Shown here one piece after another: positions 44,601 to 53,790 of a stretch of 64,000 nt of DNA; position 1 is the first letter of the stretch, and each line of letters starts with the position of its first letter. The notes under the pieces were generated by a model. It did no database searches. It was not told the origin of the DNA and saw nothing but the letters and a program-made list of their open reading frames with translations. Location of the stretch: the NCBI RefSeq assembly GCF_902833055.1, contig NZ_CADFEJ010000005.1, positions 186,001 through 250,000 of the forward strand, given 5' to 3'. The DNA is from Burkholderia territorii. Lineage in GTDB: Bacteria; Pseudomonadota; Gammaproteobacteria; Burkholderiales; Burkholderiaceae. Position numbers and translations under genes: made by a program.

Positions 44601-47600
44601 CAGTCCGGTGTGGCGCCCGTCATCGAACAGCCGTAGGTTGACTGCGCACCGTAGTTCTCGTGCGCCTTGACGGGATCGGCGATCGCGTTGGTCAGCGCGT
44701 TCGTCACAATCGTGATATCGCGGCCCGATTGAATCGTGCCCGACGTGTTCGTGACACTCGACGACTGCGTGGCGTTGCCGGAAGTCGTGCCGGCACCGCC
44801 GATCGTCACGTCCTGGCCTGCGACGAGCTGCCCGAGACTGTTGCTCGTCGTGTTGCTGGCAATCACCAGATTGCGCCCCGCGGACACCGTCGCGTAGCTC
44901 GGCGTACCCGGCGTAAAGACCTGACTCGTGTACGGGTTCGGGTTGAAGGTCGAGAAGCCGTGGTTGCAGTCGGCATCCGACACACCCGCCGCGCATCCGG
45001 CATTTGTTACGAGGCTCGACGTGCTGCGGCCCTGGTTCGTGAAGCTCGCCGCGTTGATCGTCACATCGGTCTGGCCCGCGATCGTTCCGCCGTTGATCAG
45101 ATTTCCACCCGACACCGTCACGTTGTTGCCTGCGGCGATCGTGCCCGGCGACGGCGGCGCCTGCGTAACGGTGCTGACCCTGCTCGGCGCGACAACCGAG
45201 CTATTGACCGTGAAGATGTTGTCCGGCGCGAGCGCATAGCCGTCCGACGTGTGATAGAGCAGTCCTGAACCCGGGATCGTGATCGCACCGAGCTTTTGCA
45301 GCTGTGAGATCAGTGTGTTCAGTTCTTGCTGGTTCACCTGCTCGACCGATTTCCCGAGCGTGGTGGAAGGCGCCGGCCCGTTGTCAAGCGACTGGACGTT
45401 CAGGTTGATGTCATGGCCGGCGGTGATCGTGCTGCTTTCGTTCGACAAGGTGTTCGCGGTCAGATTGAGATCGTGACCCGCGGCCATCAGGCTCGGATTC
45501 GTGACAGCCTGCGAGCCGGATACGGTCAACGAAATGGTCGGCAGGTTCAGCACGATCGGCGTGCCCTGGGTGAGGCCCGAGCCCTGGTGCGCTGCCGCGT
45601 TGTCGACGACGTAGATGTTGCCGGAATCCGGGTAGTACGAGTACGCACCCTGCGGATCGCTCTGGAAATCCTGCGCCGGCAGCAGCGTGATCGTGCCGTT
45701 CGTAAAATTCGGGTTCAGGTCGGTCAACGGGCCTTGCGCGCCGGGCCAGCTCTCGACAGTCTGCACCCCGCCGCTGCCGCCATAGTCGCGTACCGTGAAG
45801 ACGGTCTCGCTGCCGAGCAGAATCGTGCTGAGCAGCGCCGGATCGGAGACGATCGTCGTGGTGCTGTTGCCTGCGCTCCCAGCATTCGGTGAAACCGCGT
45901 TGTTGTTGACGCTCGCGGCCTGGATCGTCATGTCGTTGCCGGCGGTGAAGGTACCGACGACGTTGGTGAGCGCGCCGCTCAGGTTGGCCGTGATGTCATG
46001 GCCTGCCTGCGTCGTGCCATTCGAGTTGTCGTAACTGGCGCCCGTCAGGTGAAGGTCGTTCGCCGCTTCGACGGTGCCCAGATTGACTACCGCGCCGTCC
46101 AGATGCGCGTCGACGTTCGCGTGCAACGTCGCGCCCTTCTGATTCGTGAAGCTGCCCGATGTCGACACGTTGTGGCCGTTGATCGAACCGGCGTTCGTCG
46201 TCGTGCCGTTCAGCGCGATGTCGCCCGCGCTCACGATCGAGCCGGTGTTGCTGATGTTCGCCGAGTTGATGACCATTGTCTGGCCGGCGACGTTAGTCGT
46301 ACCCAGATTCCAGGTGCCGGTGTTCGCGAACGACAAAGTATTGAGCGTCAGCGTTTGACCGGCCAGCATCGTCCCGCTCGAGGTGGCAAGCGGATCGAAG
46401 CTCAGGTTCGGGGCGCTGAACGTGACATTGCGGTGCGCCAAGATGCTTCCCGACGTACCATCGAAGGCGCCGGTGCCCCCGTTCACGGTGATATTGATGT
46501 CGCCCGTCGCAGCTGCCGGGTTCTGAACATCGCCCGCGAAAATCGTACCGCCGCGGTTGCTCAGCGTCGTAGTCGACAAATTCAGGGCGTTCGTCGCCAT
46601 CAGCGCGCCTGAGTTCGTGACACTGTTGCTGGCCATCACGTTCACGGTCGGCCCATACACCGTCCCGCTGTTGGTCACGTCGGCGGCATTCACCGTTGCG
46701 GTTTGCAGCGATGACAGGCTTCCCGTGTTTGACACCGAACCGCCGGTCACATTCAGATTGCCTGCGCTCATCTGCGTGCCGACGTTCGACACCTTGCCAC
46801 CGGCCAACGTCGCGTCGCCCTTGAACGCCGCCGTGCCGCCCGTCGTCAGGCTTTGCGTGCCGGTAATCTGCGTCGTGCCGCCGACCACCGCGTTCGCGGT
46901 CGTCACGTTCGCACCGGACAGCGTCGCGTTGCCGCCCACCGACAGCGCCGGCGCGGTGGCGCTGAAGGGCTGGGTGAGCTGGCCCGCAGACGTGTCGAGG
47001 TTGTCCGACGCGGTCGCGGTCAGATTGCCGCCGACGGCAACGTTTTGCGTGGTGATGTTGGCCGCCGTCAGGCTTGCGTTCTTCGAGACGGTCGTAGGGC
47101 CGTTCAAAGTAATGGCCTGACCGGCGTTGAAGTTGGCGCTGCCGGCGGTCGAAACATGGCTGCTCGCGGTGAAACTACCGAATTTAGCGTTGACCGACAG
47201 GTCGCCGAGGCTCTCGACGCTACGCTGCGTGTTCACGTCGGTACCGGCCTTGATTGTCGTCGTCCCGCCCGACAGGGCATTGTCGGTCAGCGTCGCGCTG
47301 CCGTTCGTCGCGGTCAACGTGCTGTTGCCGACCGCGGTAGTCGAACCGACCGACAGATTCTGGCCTGCGGTGACGCTTAAGTTGCTGCCGGTCTGGATCG
47401 GGCTAGAGATGCTGACGTTGTTGCCGGCGGCAAGCGTCGTATCGTTCGCGACGCTGATCGCACCCGTGCCGCTGATGTCGCGCCCCGCCGTCACACTCGC
47501 GTTGCCCGTGTTGTTGACGGACAGGCCGCCGTTCAGGTTCGCGTCGCGCGCGGCGGCGATCGTCGTGCTCTGACCGCTCTGGACCGTGCCTGCGATCGTC

Positions 47601-49438
47601 GCATCCTCTCCGGCGTTGATGTTCAACGCACCGGGTGTCGACACAGCGCCGGCCACCGCAACGCTTCCGGTGCTCGCGCTAATCGACGCATTGCGTCCGC
47701 TAAAGACCATCCCGCCCAGGCTGACGCCCTGCTGACCCGTTGCAGTCAGCGCGCCGAGTGCCGCCACGCTTCCCGTCGTCGTCAGCGATCCACCGTTAGC
47801 GGCCAGCGTGGTATCGCCGACCGAAGTAGCCGTGCCTTGAATATTTGTATTGCCGTCCGAGGTTACGCTGAGGTTATTGCCGCTGGTAACACTGCCCGAC
47901 ACGCTGGCCGAACCCGTCTGCGCAGCAATCGTGGTGTCGCCCACGCCTGAAACCTGCCCATTCACGGTCGCATTGCGCGCGCCCGTCAGCGCGACCGTGC
48001 TACCGCCCTGCACCGCACCATTGACGGTCAAATCGCGTCCAGCCCGTGCCGACACCGTTCCCGGCGCGCTCAACCCTCCGACCGTGAGATCGCCATTCGT
48101 CGTCTGCAGCGCAATGTCGTGCGCCGTCAGCGAGCCGATCGTCATCGACTGCCCGGCAGTGAGATTGGCCGCGCCATTGGCGGCAACGGACGCAGCGTTC
48201 AGATTGCCGCCTGCGGTCATCGTCACGTTCTGCCCGGCCGACACCGAGCCCGGCGCATTGATATCGCCGTTCGCGTTGACCGTGTAATTCTGGTTTGCGA
48301 GGCCAGTACCACCGATAGTGGTGTTGCCCGCGCTTGTCAGATTGACATTCTGATTGGCAAACGTTTGACCGACCGATACGTCGCCGTTCGCGTTGACGAC
48401 CACATTGCCCGCCGTTGCCGACAACGGGCCTTGCGTGTTCACGCCCATGCCGGCCGCGGTCGAGACGATGTAGACGGTACCGCTCGTCACCGAACCATAC
48501 TGATTCGCATCGATGGCAATCGCCTTGCCAATGGCGGAAGCCGTATTCGTCGCGCCGTTCGCCGCCGTGCCATACGTGGTGCCGGCTGGATCGCTGGCCG
48601 TCGGCGTAACGAGCTGATTGCCGGTCACGACGTTCACACGCTGATCCGCGCGCAACGGAGCCGCGAGAGTCACGCTCTGGCCAATGAGGTCGATATTGCC
48701 GACGGTACCTTCGATACCCGCACCGGGGCCATTGACTCCAGCCGGACCATTGATCGAAATGTTTCCCGACCGAACGTCGTATGCAACCGCCCCGGCATGA
48801 GCAAAATCGGTCGAGGTGCCACCGACGCCGGTAAGAAACTGCGGCGTGCCGGTCGTCAACGTCAGGCCCGGTACATTCGTCAGCGCCATCCCGTTCACGG
48901 CAATGCCGCCCGGCGCCGCAACAATGACGGCCGCCGGCGAGCCGAACACTTCGAGCGGCCCGTTCAGCGTCGCGATGCTGTTGGACGTGACCTGATTGAT
49001 GATGGTCGTTGCAGGCCGGCCATTCAGGTTCGGGTTGGCGCCCAGCGTGCCGCCAAGCAGCGGCGTGCCCGCCACGGTACTGTTATTGAGCACCAGGCCG
49101 CGCGAATCGATGTCGAACGACTGGTATTGCCCGACGCTGATGCCGTTTGCATTGGCGCCGGGGATGTTGATCGCGGGCACACCCGTGCTGGTCTGCGTGA
49201 CGGACGGCTGGAATGAAATCGGCGCGCGCGGATCGACGATCGGCGCGGCGTGCGCGGTCTGATCCATCAGCAGCACGGCCGGGCTGAAATACATCACGAC
49301 CGTCATGATCCAGGCGGTCGCCTTGACCCAAAGCGCCGCTGCTTCGCCAGTCAGCGAACTGCGGTCGAAGATAATCCCCGATCTGGCCGTTTCCCGTTGA
49401 ACGTGCCGTTTCTCGATTTCGCGCATGACGCGGCGCAT
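41675..49438 (-). CDS. bcpA: BcpA/CdiA-type contact-dependent inhibition exoprotein (2587 aa)
   Basis: An extended signal region (about residues 1-64, hydrophobic part KATAWIMTVVMYFSPAVLL, cleavage near TAHA) is followed by a TPS secretion domain (about 75-330; IINQVTSNSIATLNGPLEVF). Long stretches of beta-helix repeats run to about residue 2000. A DUF637-like pretoxin region then has GQGCGGGAIGAATSAVLGSI. EAINN at 2378-2382 sits where VENN-type delimiters occur. The tail, about 2470-2587, has RGGTFVDITAK (D2517) and RIQTVTT (Q2533), resembling PD-(D/E)XK-type nuclease toxins. It is first in an operon with bcpI (ATGA overlap), a short TpsA, a small ORF and bcpB. Confidence 0.93.
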   Translation of the reverse strand: MRRVMREIEKRHVQRETARSGIIFDRSSLTGEAAALWVKATAWIMTVVMYFSPAVLLMDQTAHAAPIVDPRAPISFQPSVTQTSTGVPAINIPGANANGISVGQYQSFDIDSRGLVLNNSTVAGTPLLGGTLGANPNLNGRPATTIINQVTSNSIATLNGPLEVFGSPAAVIVAAPGGIAVNGMALTNVPGLTLTTGTPQFLTGVGGTSTDFAHAGAVAYDVRSGNISINGPAGVNGPGAGIEGTVGNIDLIGQSVTLAAPLRADQRVNVVTGNQLVTPTASDPAGTTYGTAANGATNTASAIGKAIAIDANQYGSVTSGTVYIVSTAAGMGVNTQGPLSATAGNVVVNANGDVSVGQTFANQNVNLTSAGNTTIGGTGLANQNYTVNANGDINAPGSVSAGQNVTMTAGGNLNAASVAANGAANLTAGQSMTIGSLTAHDIALQTTNGDLTVGGLSAPGTVSARAGRDLTVNGAVQGGSTVALTGARNATVNGQVSGVGDTTIAAQTGSASVSGSVTSGNNLSVTSDGNTNIQGTATSVGDTTLAANGGSLTTTGSVAALGALTATGQQGVSLGGMVFSGRNASISASTGSVAVAGAVSTPGALNINAGEDATIAGTVQSGQSTTIAAARDANLNGGLSVNNTGNASVTAGRDISGTGAISVANDTTLAAGNNVSISSPIQTGSNLSVTAGQNLSVGSTTAVGNSTLTATNGSATLTDNALSGGTTTIKAGTDVNTQRSVESLGDLSVNAKFGSFTASSHVSTAGSANFNAGQAITLNGPTTVSKNASLTAANITTQNVAVGGNLTATASDNLDTSAGQLTQPFSATAPALSVGGNATLSGANVTTANAVVGGTTQITGTQSLTTGGTAAFKGDATLAGGKVSNVGTQMSAGNLNVTGGSVSNTGSLSSLQTATVNAADVTNSGTVYGPTVNVMASNSVTNSGALMATNALNLSTTTLSNRGGTIFAGDVQNPAAATGDINITVNGGTGAFDGTSGSILAHRNVTFSAPNLSFDPLATSSGTMLAGQTLTLNTLSFANTGTWNLGTTNVAGQTMVINSANISNTGSIVSAGDIALNGTTTNAGSINGHNVSTSGSFTNQKGATLHANVDAHLDGAVVNLGTVEAANDLHLTGASYDNSNGTTQAGHDITANLSGALTNVVGTFTAGNDMTIQAASVNNNAVSPNAGSAGNSTTTIVSDPALLSTILLGSETVFTVRDYGGSGGVQTVESWPGAQGPLTDLNPNFTNGTITLLPAQDFQSDPQGAYSYYPDSGNIYVVDNAAAHQGSGLTQGTPIVLNLPTISLTVSGSQAVTNPSLMAAGHDLNLTANTLSNESSTITAGHDINLNVQSLDNGPAPSTTLGKSVEQVNQQELNTLISQLQKLGAITIPGSGLLYHTSDGYALAPDNIFTVNSSVVAPSRVSTVTQAPPSPGTIAAGNNVTVSGGNLINGGTIAGQTDVTINAASFTNQGRSTSSLVTNAGCAAGVSDADCNHGFSTFNPNPYTSQVFTPGTPSYATVSAGRNLVIASNTTSNSLGQLVAGQDVTIGGAGTTSGNATQSSSVTNTSGTIQSGRDITIVTNALTNAIADPVKAHENYGAQSTYGCSMTGATPDCEAMVDNQSGPPSIINAGRNLGVTAGSMLNTGSVVTAGQAATINLLSTNALTNQDQVLNAYWHSHSNEVINGSYVWHDNYGCTDLASCQQIWGSAWTGTNEPLSPPSPVGTIYGLIQAPTLTVQSQGNVVNSGNIIGNTIAMSGLHLVNGYTGNVYTPPGVAPTQVVALAPLGIPAQAATAQGVAGQAATAAAQASNVNGRATGPIQSGIQGAKVGTPGAPSGASVQTIAGSPSSVAYLINNPAAQVVGGIGPSYLISQLPSNLQPGSVPFYYDPFDENQALQTAALQRLGKASFIDGLSYDNKYQTTVVDQEKFALYANAIDYAKAHDLKVGVALSDEQLAKLDKPMLWYVEQAVPQPGCTATGGAVCPTVDALMPQVYLPQGYAAMSTDGVISGHDVTLAFHDASRPDDITNTGSITATGTLSTPGARITNLERSIDIGSYYADAGDDGYTRTTGTVLQQGGFISAANFANNAAMIDNIGGQIQKLGADGSIDQAGTAAELAQLKSQLGGNFQQSTVSNHLNSEYQSDGHNGGVAMVFQAAMAVAFSYVLGPIGGALATSIMQQEIANGGVSLAALGKAVGTAYLTQFADSALNLNGFNNLGNGAVAADTTVTLTNLGNTAATIAERAVVNGAITTAINGGSYGTAMLTSAVNDVAAVANNAIGLSSTNSDSLLAKDTLGFVLAHAVVGCASGAALGQGCGGGAIGAATSAVLGSILVDQAGGVQNLRPDQIAAIVTATTLLGGLAANAAGQNGVAGANAATSEAINNATNPEDIAHGKDLIPLEGGLGNGVGGLNGGGAGGSMTTSEAAAAFEKGVVESVEGTFARIENLGQAISDRISSFTQRYLSSSGGRWGSAATRQLNYDVGQTLKGYGYEVSEGGGIASEEYIAGTGPGTRGGTFVDITAKPINGNGPIVRIQTVTTQPDGITPTQSEAAAAARIQSNSPPGDRLILIPKGASPDQIKQAIKNGIGQ

Positions 49439-49469
49439 GATTGGTCTCTCTTGGTATTTGCAGCAGATA

Positions 49470-49499
49470 ATTGCACAAACGAAATCGCGAGATGGTCAA
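49470..49499 (-). promoter_or_regulatory. Candidate promoter for bcpA
   Basis: On the minus strand TTGACC (49499-49494) and TGCAAT (49475-49470) are separated by 18 bp, placing a start about 25-30 bp before the bcpA ATG. The -10 match is weak. AT-rich DNA (49540-49580) lies just upstream and could act as an UP element or silencer-binding tract. Confidence 0.3.
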
Positions 49500-49872
49500 G
49501 AATTGTCACGGCATGCAATGAGCGCATCACCGACAATTACATATTGCTTTCTATTTGATTTATAACTTTTATTAAGTAGATCGCCTGCTTCGCAGTCGCT
49601 TCTACATATTGGTCGTCGTTCCCCTACGACAACCGTCAAATCCGAACGGAAAGACAACAGGTGCGGCACGACCGACAAATCACGATAAGGCATCATTCAT
49701 CTCGGTTTATCGGCAATTCAAAACGAAACGACCGCGAGTGGTGCCTGATAATCTACGCGCGTGACTTAATCCGCGAGTTTTTCTATCGACACAGCAGGTG
49801 AACAGGCGACAAGGCGACGCGGAAAGTACCGGCTTCGAGGCACGGACACGTCGCCCACGCGCTTCAAATAAA
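49500..49872. other. AT-rich upstream region of the CDI operon
   Basis: About 370 bp without a gene. It includes the AT-rich tract around 49550-49580 and A/T-containing sequence through 49760, unusual for this window. It separates bcpA from the terminator of the fatty-acid gene set and probably holds regulatory sites. Confidence 0.45.
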
Positions 49873-49930
49873 AACGCGGATGACAATCCGACACCGGACA
49901 CGACATCCGGCGCGGCTTGTCATCCGCGTT
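49873..49930 (-). terminator. Long-stem terminator after the hydroxyacyl-CoA dehydrogenase gene
   Basis: AACGCGGATGACAA (49873-49886) and TTGTCATCCGCGTT (49917-49930) are perfect 14-bp arms around a 30-nt loop. Read on the minus strand, the stem is followed by TTTTTATTT. It begins about 25 bp beyond the stop at 49956. Confidence 0.7.
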
Positions 49931-49955
49931 GAAAATCCGACGTGCCTGCGGGACG

Positions 49956-50807
49956 TCAGCTGTAGTCGTACACCCCCCGCCCCGTCTTGCGCCCCAGCCG
50001 CCCTGCCGACACCATCTCGCGCAGCAGCGGGCACGCGCGGTACTTCGTGTCGCCGAAGTCCTTCAGGAACACGTCCATCACCGCGAGACACACGTCGAGC
50101 CCGACGAGGTCGGCCAGCGCGAGCGGCCCGATCGGATGGTTCGCGCCTAGCTTCATCCCCGCGTCGATCTCCTCGGCCGACGCAATGCCTTCGGCCAGCA
50201 CGAAGAACGCTTCGTTGATCATCGGCACGAGGATCCGGTTCACGACGAAACCCGGCGCGTTGCGCACGCCGATCGGCGACTTGTCGAAACGCTCGGTCAG
50301 CGCACGCACCGCGGACGCGGTCGCGTCGCTCGTCTGCAGCCCGCGGATGATCTCGACGAGCGGCATCAGCGGTACCGGGTTGAAGAAGTGCATGCCGACG
50401 AAGCGCGACGGATCGGCGAGCAGCGCCGCGAGCGCGGTGATGGAGATCGACGACGTATTGGTCGCGATGATCGCATCGGGCCGCGCGACCGACTCGATCT
50501 GCTTCAGGATGCGGCTCTTCAGCTCGACGTTTTCGGTGGCGGCCTCGATCACGATGTCGACTGCGGCGAGCTTCGCGTAATCGGTCGACGTCGTGATGCG
50601 CGCAAGCGCGGCGTCACGTGCGGCGGCGGTGAGCTTCTCCTTCGACACGAGGCGCTCGAGGCTGCCCTTCAGTGCAGCGACGCCCTTGTCGAGCGCCGCA
50701 TCGCTGACGTCGATCATCACGACGTTCAGTCCTGCAACGGCGGCGGTCTGCGCAATGCCGTTGCCCATGGTTCCGGCGCCCACGACGCCGACGGTTTCGA
50801 TGGCCAT
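49956..50807 (-). CDS. 3-hydroxybutyryl-CoA dehydrogenase
   Basis: The 283-residue enzyme of the PaaH/Hbd family oxidises 3-hydroxyacyl-CoA with NAD(P)+. The N-terminal Rossmann motif is [15 protein letters not shown]. The catalytic His is in [15 protein letters not shown] with Glu downstream, and NTSSISIT binds substrate. The C-terminal helical domain has [22 protein letters not shown] 50807 fits the family, and the longer frame is not conserved. It is the last gene of a minus-strand set with thiolase, ETF-QO and acyl-CoA dehydrogenase, and a terminator follows. Confidence 0.95.
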   Translation of the reverse strand: MAIETVGVVGAGTMGNGIAQTAAVAGLNVVMIDVSDAALDKGVAALKGSLERLVSKEKLTAAARDAALARITTSTDYAKLAAVDIVIEAATENVELKSRILKQIESVARPDAIIATNTSSISITALAALLADPSRFVGMHFFNPVPLMPLVEIIRGLQTSDATASAVRALTERFDKSPIGVRNAPGFVVNRILVPMINEAFFVLAEGIASAEEIDAGMKLGANHPIGPLALADLVGLDVCLAVMDVFLKDFGDTKYRACPLLREMVSAGRLGRKTGRGVYDYS

Positions 50808-50845
50808 GACGATTCCTGTGTGTTCGGGTGCTGAGCGGTCGATTA

Positions 50846-52039
50846 TCAGATGTTCTCGAAGATCGCCGCAATGCCCTGGCCGCCGCCGATACACATCGTC
50901 ACGAGCGCATAACGCCCGCCGATGCGCTTCAGCTCGTACAGCGCCTTGACCGTGATCAACGCACCCGTCGCACCGATCGGGTGACCGAGCGAAATGCCGG
51001 AGCCGTTCGGGTTGACCTTGGCCGGATCGAGGCCGAGCTCCTGCGTGACCGCGCATGCCTGTGCGGCGAACGCTTCGTTCGCCTCGATCACGTCGAGATC
51101 GGTGATCTTCAGGCCCGCGCGCTCGAGCGCCTTCTGCGTGGCCGGCACCGGGCCGATGCCCATGTACGCCGGATCGACACCCGCATGCGCATACGCGACC
51201 AGACGCGCGAGCGGCTTCACGCCCTGCGCGCGGGCGGCGTCCGCGCTCATCATCAGCACCGCGGCAGCGGCATCGTTGATACCCGACGCGTTGCCGGCCG
51301 TCACCGTGCCGTCCTCCTTCACGAACACCGGCTTCAGCTTCGTGAAATCGTCCGGGCCCGCGTCGTGGCGCACATGCTCGTCGGTATCGAACGCGACCTC
51401 GCCCTTCTTCGTGCGAATCGAGATCGGCAGGATCTGATCCTTGAAGCGGCCTTCCGCGATCGCGCGCGCCGCGCGACGATGCGATTCGAGCGCGAGCGCA
51501 TCCTGCGCATCACGCGAAATGCCGTATTTCTTCGCGACGTTCTCGGCGGTCACGCCCATGTGGATGGTCTGGAACGGATCGTGCAGCGCGCCGAGCATCA
51601 TGTCGACGAGCTTCGCATCGCCCATGCGCTGGCCGAAGCGCGCGGACGGCACGCTGTACGGCGCGCGGCTCATGCTCTCGGAGCCGCCGCCGATCGCGAC
51701 GTCGGCATCGCCGAGCATGATCGTCTGCGCGGCCGACACGATCGCCTGCAGACCCGAGCCGCACAGCCGGTTCACGGTCAGCGCCGGCGTGTGCTGCGCA
51801 ACACCGCCGTTGATCGCCGCGACGCGCGCGAGATACATGTCCTTCGGTTCGGTGTTCACGACGTGGCCGAACACGACATGCCCGACCGCGTCGCCCGGCA
51901 CGTTCGCGCGCGACAGCACTTCGCTCACGACCTTGGCACCGAGATCGGTCGGCGAAAAATCCTTCAGGCTCCCGCCGAAATCGCCGATCGCGGTACGGAC
52001 ACCGCTCACCACCACGACTTCCTTCGCTGCATTGCTCAT
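50846..52039 (-). CDS. bktB: Acetyl-CoA C-acyltransferase (beta-ketothiolase, BktB-like)
   Basis: The 397-residue thiolase cleaves or condenses 3-ketoacyl-CoA with CoA. The nucleophilic Cys is in [13 protein letters not shown] (near residue 92), the catalytic His in [13 protein letters not shown], and the second Cys in [14 protein letters not shown] at the C-terminus. [10 protein letters not shown] is also present. The length is standard. It is followed 38 bp later by 3-hydroxybutyryl-CoA dehydrogenase. Together they can run short-chain beta-oxidation or make hydroxybutyryl-CoA. The BktB label is by general resemblance to the 3-ketothiolases of this order. Confidence 0.9.
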   Translation of the reverse strand: MSNAAKEVVVVSGVRTAIGDFGGSLKDFSPTDLGAKVVSEVLSRANVPGDAVGHVVFGHVVNTEPKDMYLARVAAINGGVAQHTPALTVNRLCGSGLQAIVSAAQTIMLGDADVAIGGGSESMSRAPYSVPSARFGQRMGDAKLVDMMLGALHDPFQTIHMGVTAENVAKKYGISRDAQDALALESHRRAARAIAEGRFKDQILPISIRTKKGEVAFDTDEHVRHDAGPDDFTKLKPVFVKEDGTVTAGNASGINDAAAAVLMMSADAARAQGVKPLARLVAYAHAGVDPAYMGIGPVPATQKALERAGLKITDLDVIEANEAFAAQACAVTQELGLDPAKVNPNGSGISLGHPIGATGALITVKALYELKRIGGRYALVTMCIGGGQGIAAIFENI

Positions 52040-52082
52040 CGTCTCACTCCGGTTCGTTCGCGCCCGCGGGCGCGGGGATGCG

Positions 52083-53756
52083 TTACATGTTCGGGTAATT
52101 CGGCCCGCCGCCGCCTTCGGGCGTGACCCACACGATGTTCTGCGTCGGGTCCTTGATGTCGCAGGTCTTGCAGTGCACGCAGTTCTGCGCGTTGATCACG
52201 AGCCGGTCGCTGCCGTCGTCGTTCTTCACGAACTCGTACACCGCCGCCGGGCAGAACCGCGCCTCCGGCCCCGCGTACGTGCGCAGGTTCACGTTCACCG
52301 GCACGCTCGCATCCTTCAGCGTCAGGTGCGCCGGCTGGTTCTCCTCGTGGTTCGTGTTCGAGATGAACACCGACGACAGCCGGTCGAACGTCAGCTTGCC
52401 GTCCGGCTTCGGATACTCGATCGGCTCGCACTGTGACGCCGGCTTCAGCATCTCGTGATCCGCGTGCTTGTGATGCAGCGTCCACGGCACGTTGCCGCCC
52501 ATCACCTTCTGCTCGAGCCCGACCATCAGCGTGCCCAGGTACAGGCCCTTGGCCATCCACTGCTTGAAGTTGCGCGCGCGGTACAGCTCCGTGTGCAGCC
52601 ACGACTGCTTGAAGGCGTCCGGGTACGCGTTGAGCTCGTCCGACTGGCGGCCGGCCTGCAGCGCGTCGAACGCCGCGTCCGCCGCCAGCATGCCCGTCTT
52701 GATCGCCGCGTGGCTGCCCTTGATACGCGACGCGTTCAGGAAGCCCGCGTCGTCGCCGATCAGCGCGCCGCCCGGGAACACCGTCTTCGGCAGCGACAAC
52801 AGGCCGCCGGCCGTGATCGCGCGCGCGCCGTACGACACGCGCTTGCCGCCTTCGAGGAACGCGCGGATCGACGGGTGCGTCTTGTAGCGCTGGAATTCCT
52901 CGAACGGCGACAGGTAAGGATTTGTGTAACCGAGGCCCACCACGAAGCCGACCACGACCTGGTTGTTGTCCATGTGGTACAGGAACGAGCCGCCGTAGGT
53001 GTCGGACTTCAGCGGCCAGCCGGCCGTGTGGATCACGAGGCCCGGCTTGTGCTTGGCCGGATCGATTTCCCACAGCTCCTTGATGCCGATCCCGTACGCC
53101 TGAGGATCGGCGTTCGCGTCGAGCTTGAACTTCGAGATCAGCTGGCGGCCCAGATGGCCGCGGCAGCCTTCGGCGAACAGCGTGTACTTCGCGTGCAGCT
53201 CCATGCCGAGCTGGAAGTTCTCGGTCGGCTCACCGTCCTTGCCCACGCCCATGTTGCCGGTGGCGACGCCCTTCACCGAGCCGTCGTCGTTGTAGAGAAT
53301 TTCCGCGGCAGGGAAGCCCGGGAAGATCTCCACGCCCAGTGCCTCGGCCTGCTGGCCCAGCCAGCGCGTGACGTTGCCCAGCGAGATCACGTAGTTGCCG
53401 TGGTTCTTGAAGTTGTCCGGCAGCGCCCAGTTCGGCGTCGTGACGGCGCTTTTCTCGGACAGGAACAGGAAGCGGTCTTCCGTCACCTCGACGTTCAGCG
53501 GCGCGCCGCGTTCCTTCCAGTCGGGGAACAGCTCGGTGATCGCGCGCGGGTCCATCACCGCGCCCGACAGGATGTGCGCGCCGATCTCGGAACCCTTCTC
53601 GAGCACGCACACGCCGATCTCGGTGCCTTTCTCGGCGGCCAGCTGCTTGAGCCGGATCGCGGCCGACAGCCCGGCCGGGCCGCCGCCCACGATCACGACG
53701 TCGTATTCCATCGATTCGCGCGGGCCGTATTGCGCGAGCAAGTCCTGTGTGGTCAA
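52083..53756 (-). CDS. Electron transfer flavoprotein-ubiquinone oxidoreductase
   Basis: The 557-residue protein transfers electrons from ETF to ubiquinone at the inner membrane. FAD is bound by [20 protein letters not shown] near residues 18-40. The ubiquinone-site region has [12 protein letters not shown] and [20 protein letters not shown]. The C-terminal ferredoxin-like [4Fe-4S] motif reads [14 protein letters not shown], with the fourth Cys upstream in FCPAAVYE. It ends NYPNM. It is one gene of the acyl-CoA dehydrogenase set, carrying electrons from that enzyme via ETF (ETF genes are not in the window). Confidence 0.97.
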   Translation of the reverse strand: MTTQDLLAQYGPRESMEYDVVIVGGGPAGLSAAIRLKQLAAEKGTEIGVCVLEKGSEIGAHILSGAVMDPRAITELFPDWKERGAPLNVEVTEDRFLFLSEKSAVTTPNWALPDNFKNHGNYVISLGNVTRWLGQQAEALGVEIFPGFPAAEILYNDDGSVKGVATGNMGVGKDGEPTENFQLGMELHAKYTLFAEGCRGHLGRQLISKFKLDANADPQAYGIGIKELWEIDPAKHKPGLVIHTAGWPLKSDTYGGSFLYHMDNNQVVVGFVVGLGYTNPYLSPFEEFQRYKTHPSIRAFLEGGKRVSYGARAITAGGLLSLPKTVFPGGALIGDDAGFLNASRIKGSHAAIKTGMLAADAAFDALQAGRQSDELNAYPDAFKQSWLHTELYRARNFKQWMAKGLYLGTLMVGLEQKVMGGNVPWTLHHKHADHEMLKPASQCEPIEYPKPDGKLTFDRLSSVFISNTNHEENQPAHLTLKDASVPVNVNLRTYAGPEARFCPAAVYEFVKNDDGSDRLVINAQNCVHCKTCDIKDPTQNIVWVTPEGGGGPNYPNM

Positions 53757-53790
53757 AATCCTGTCTCCTCCTGCGCCCCGACCGCGATGG

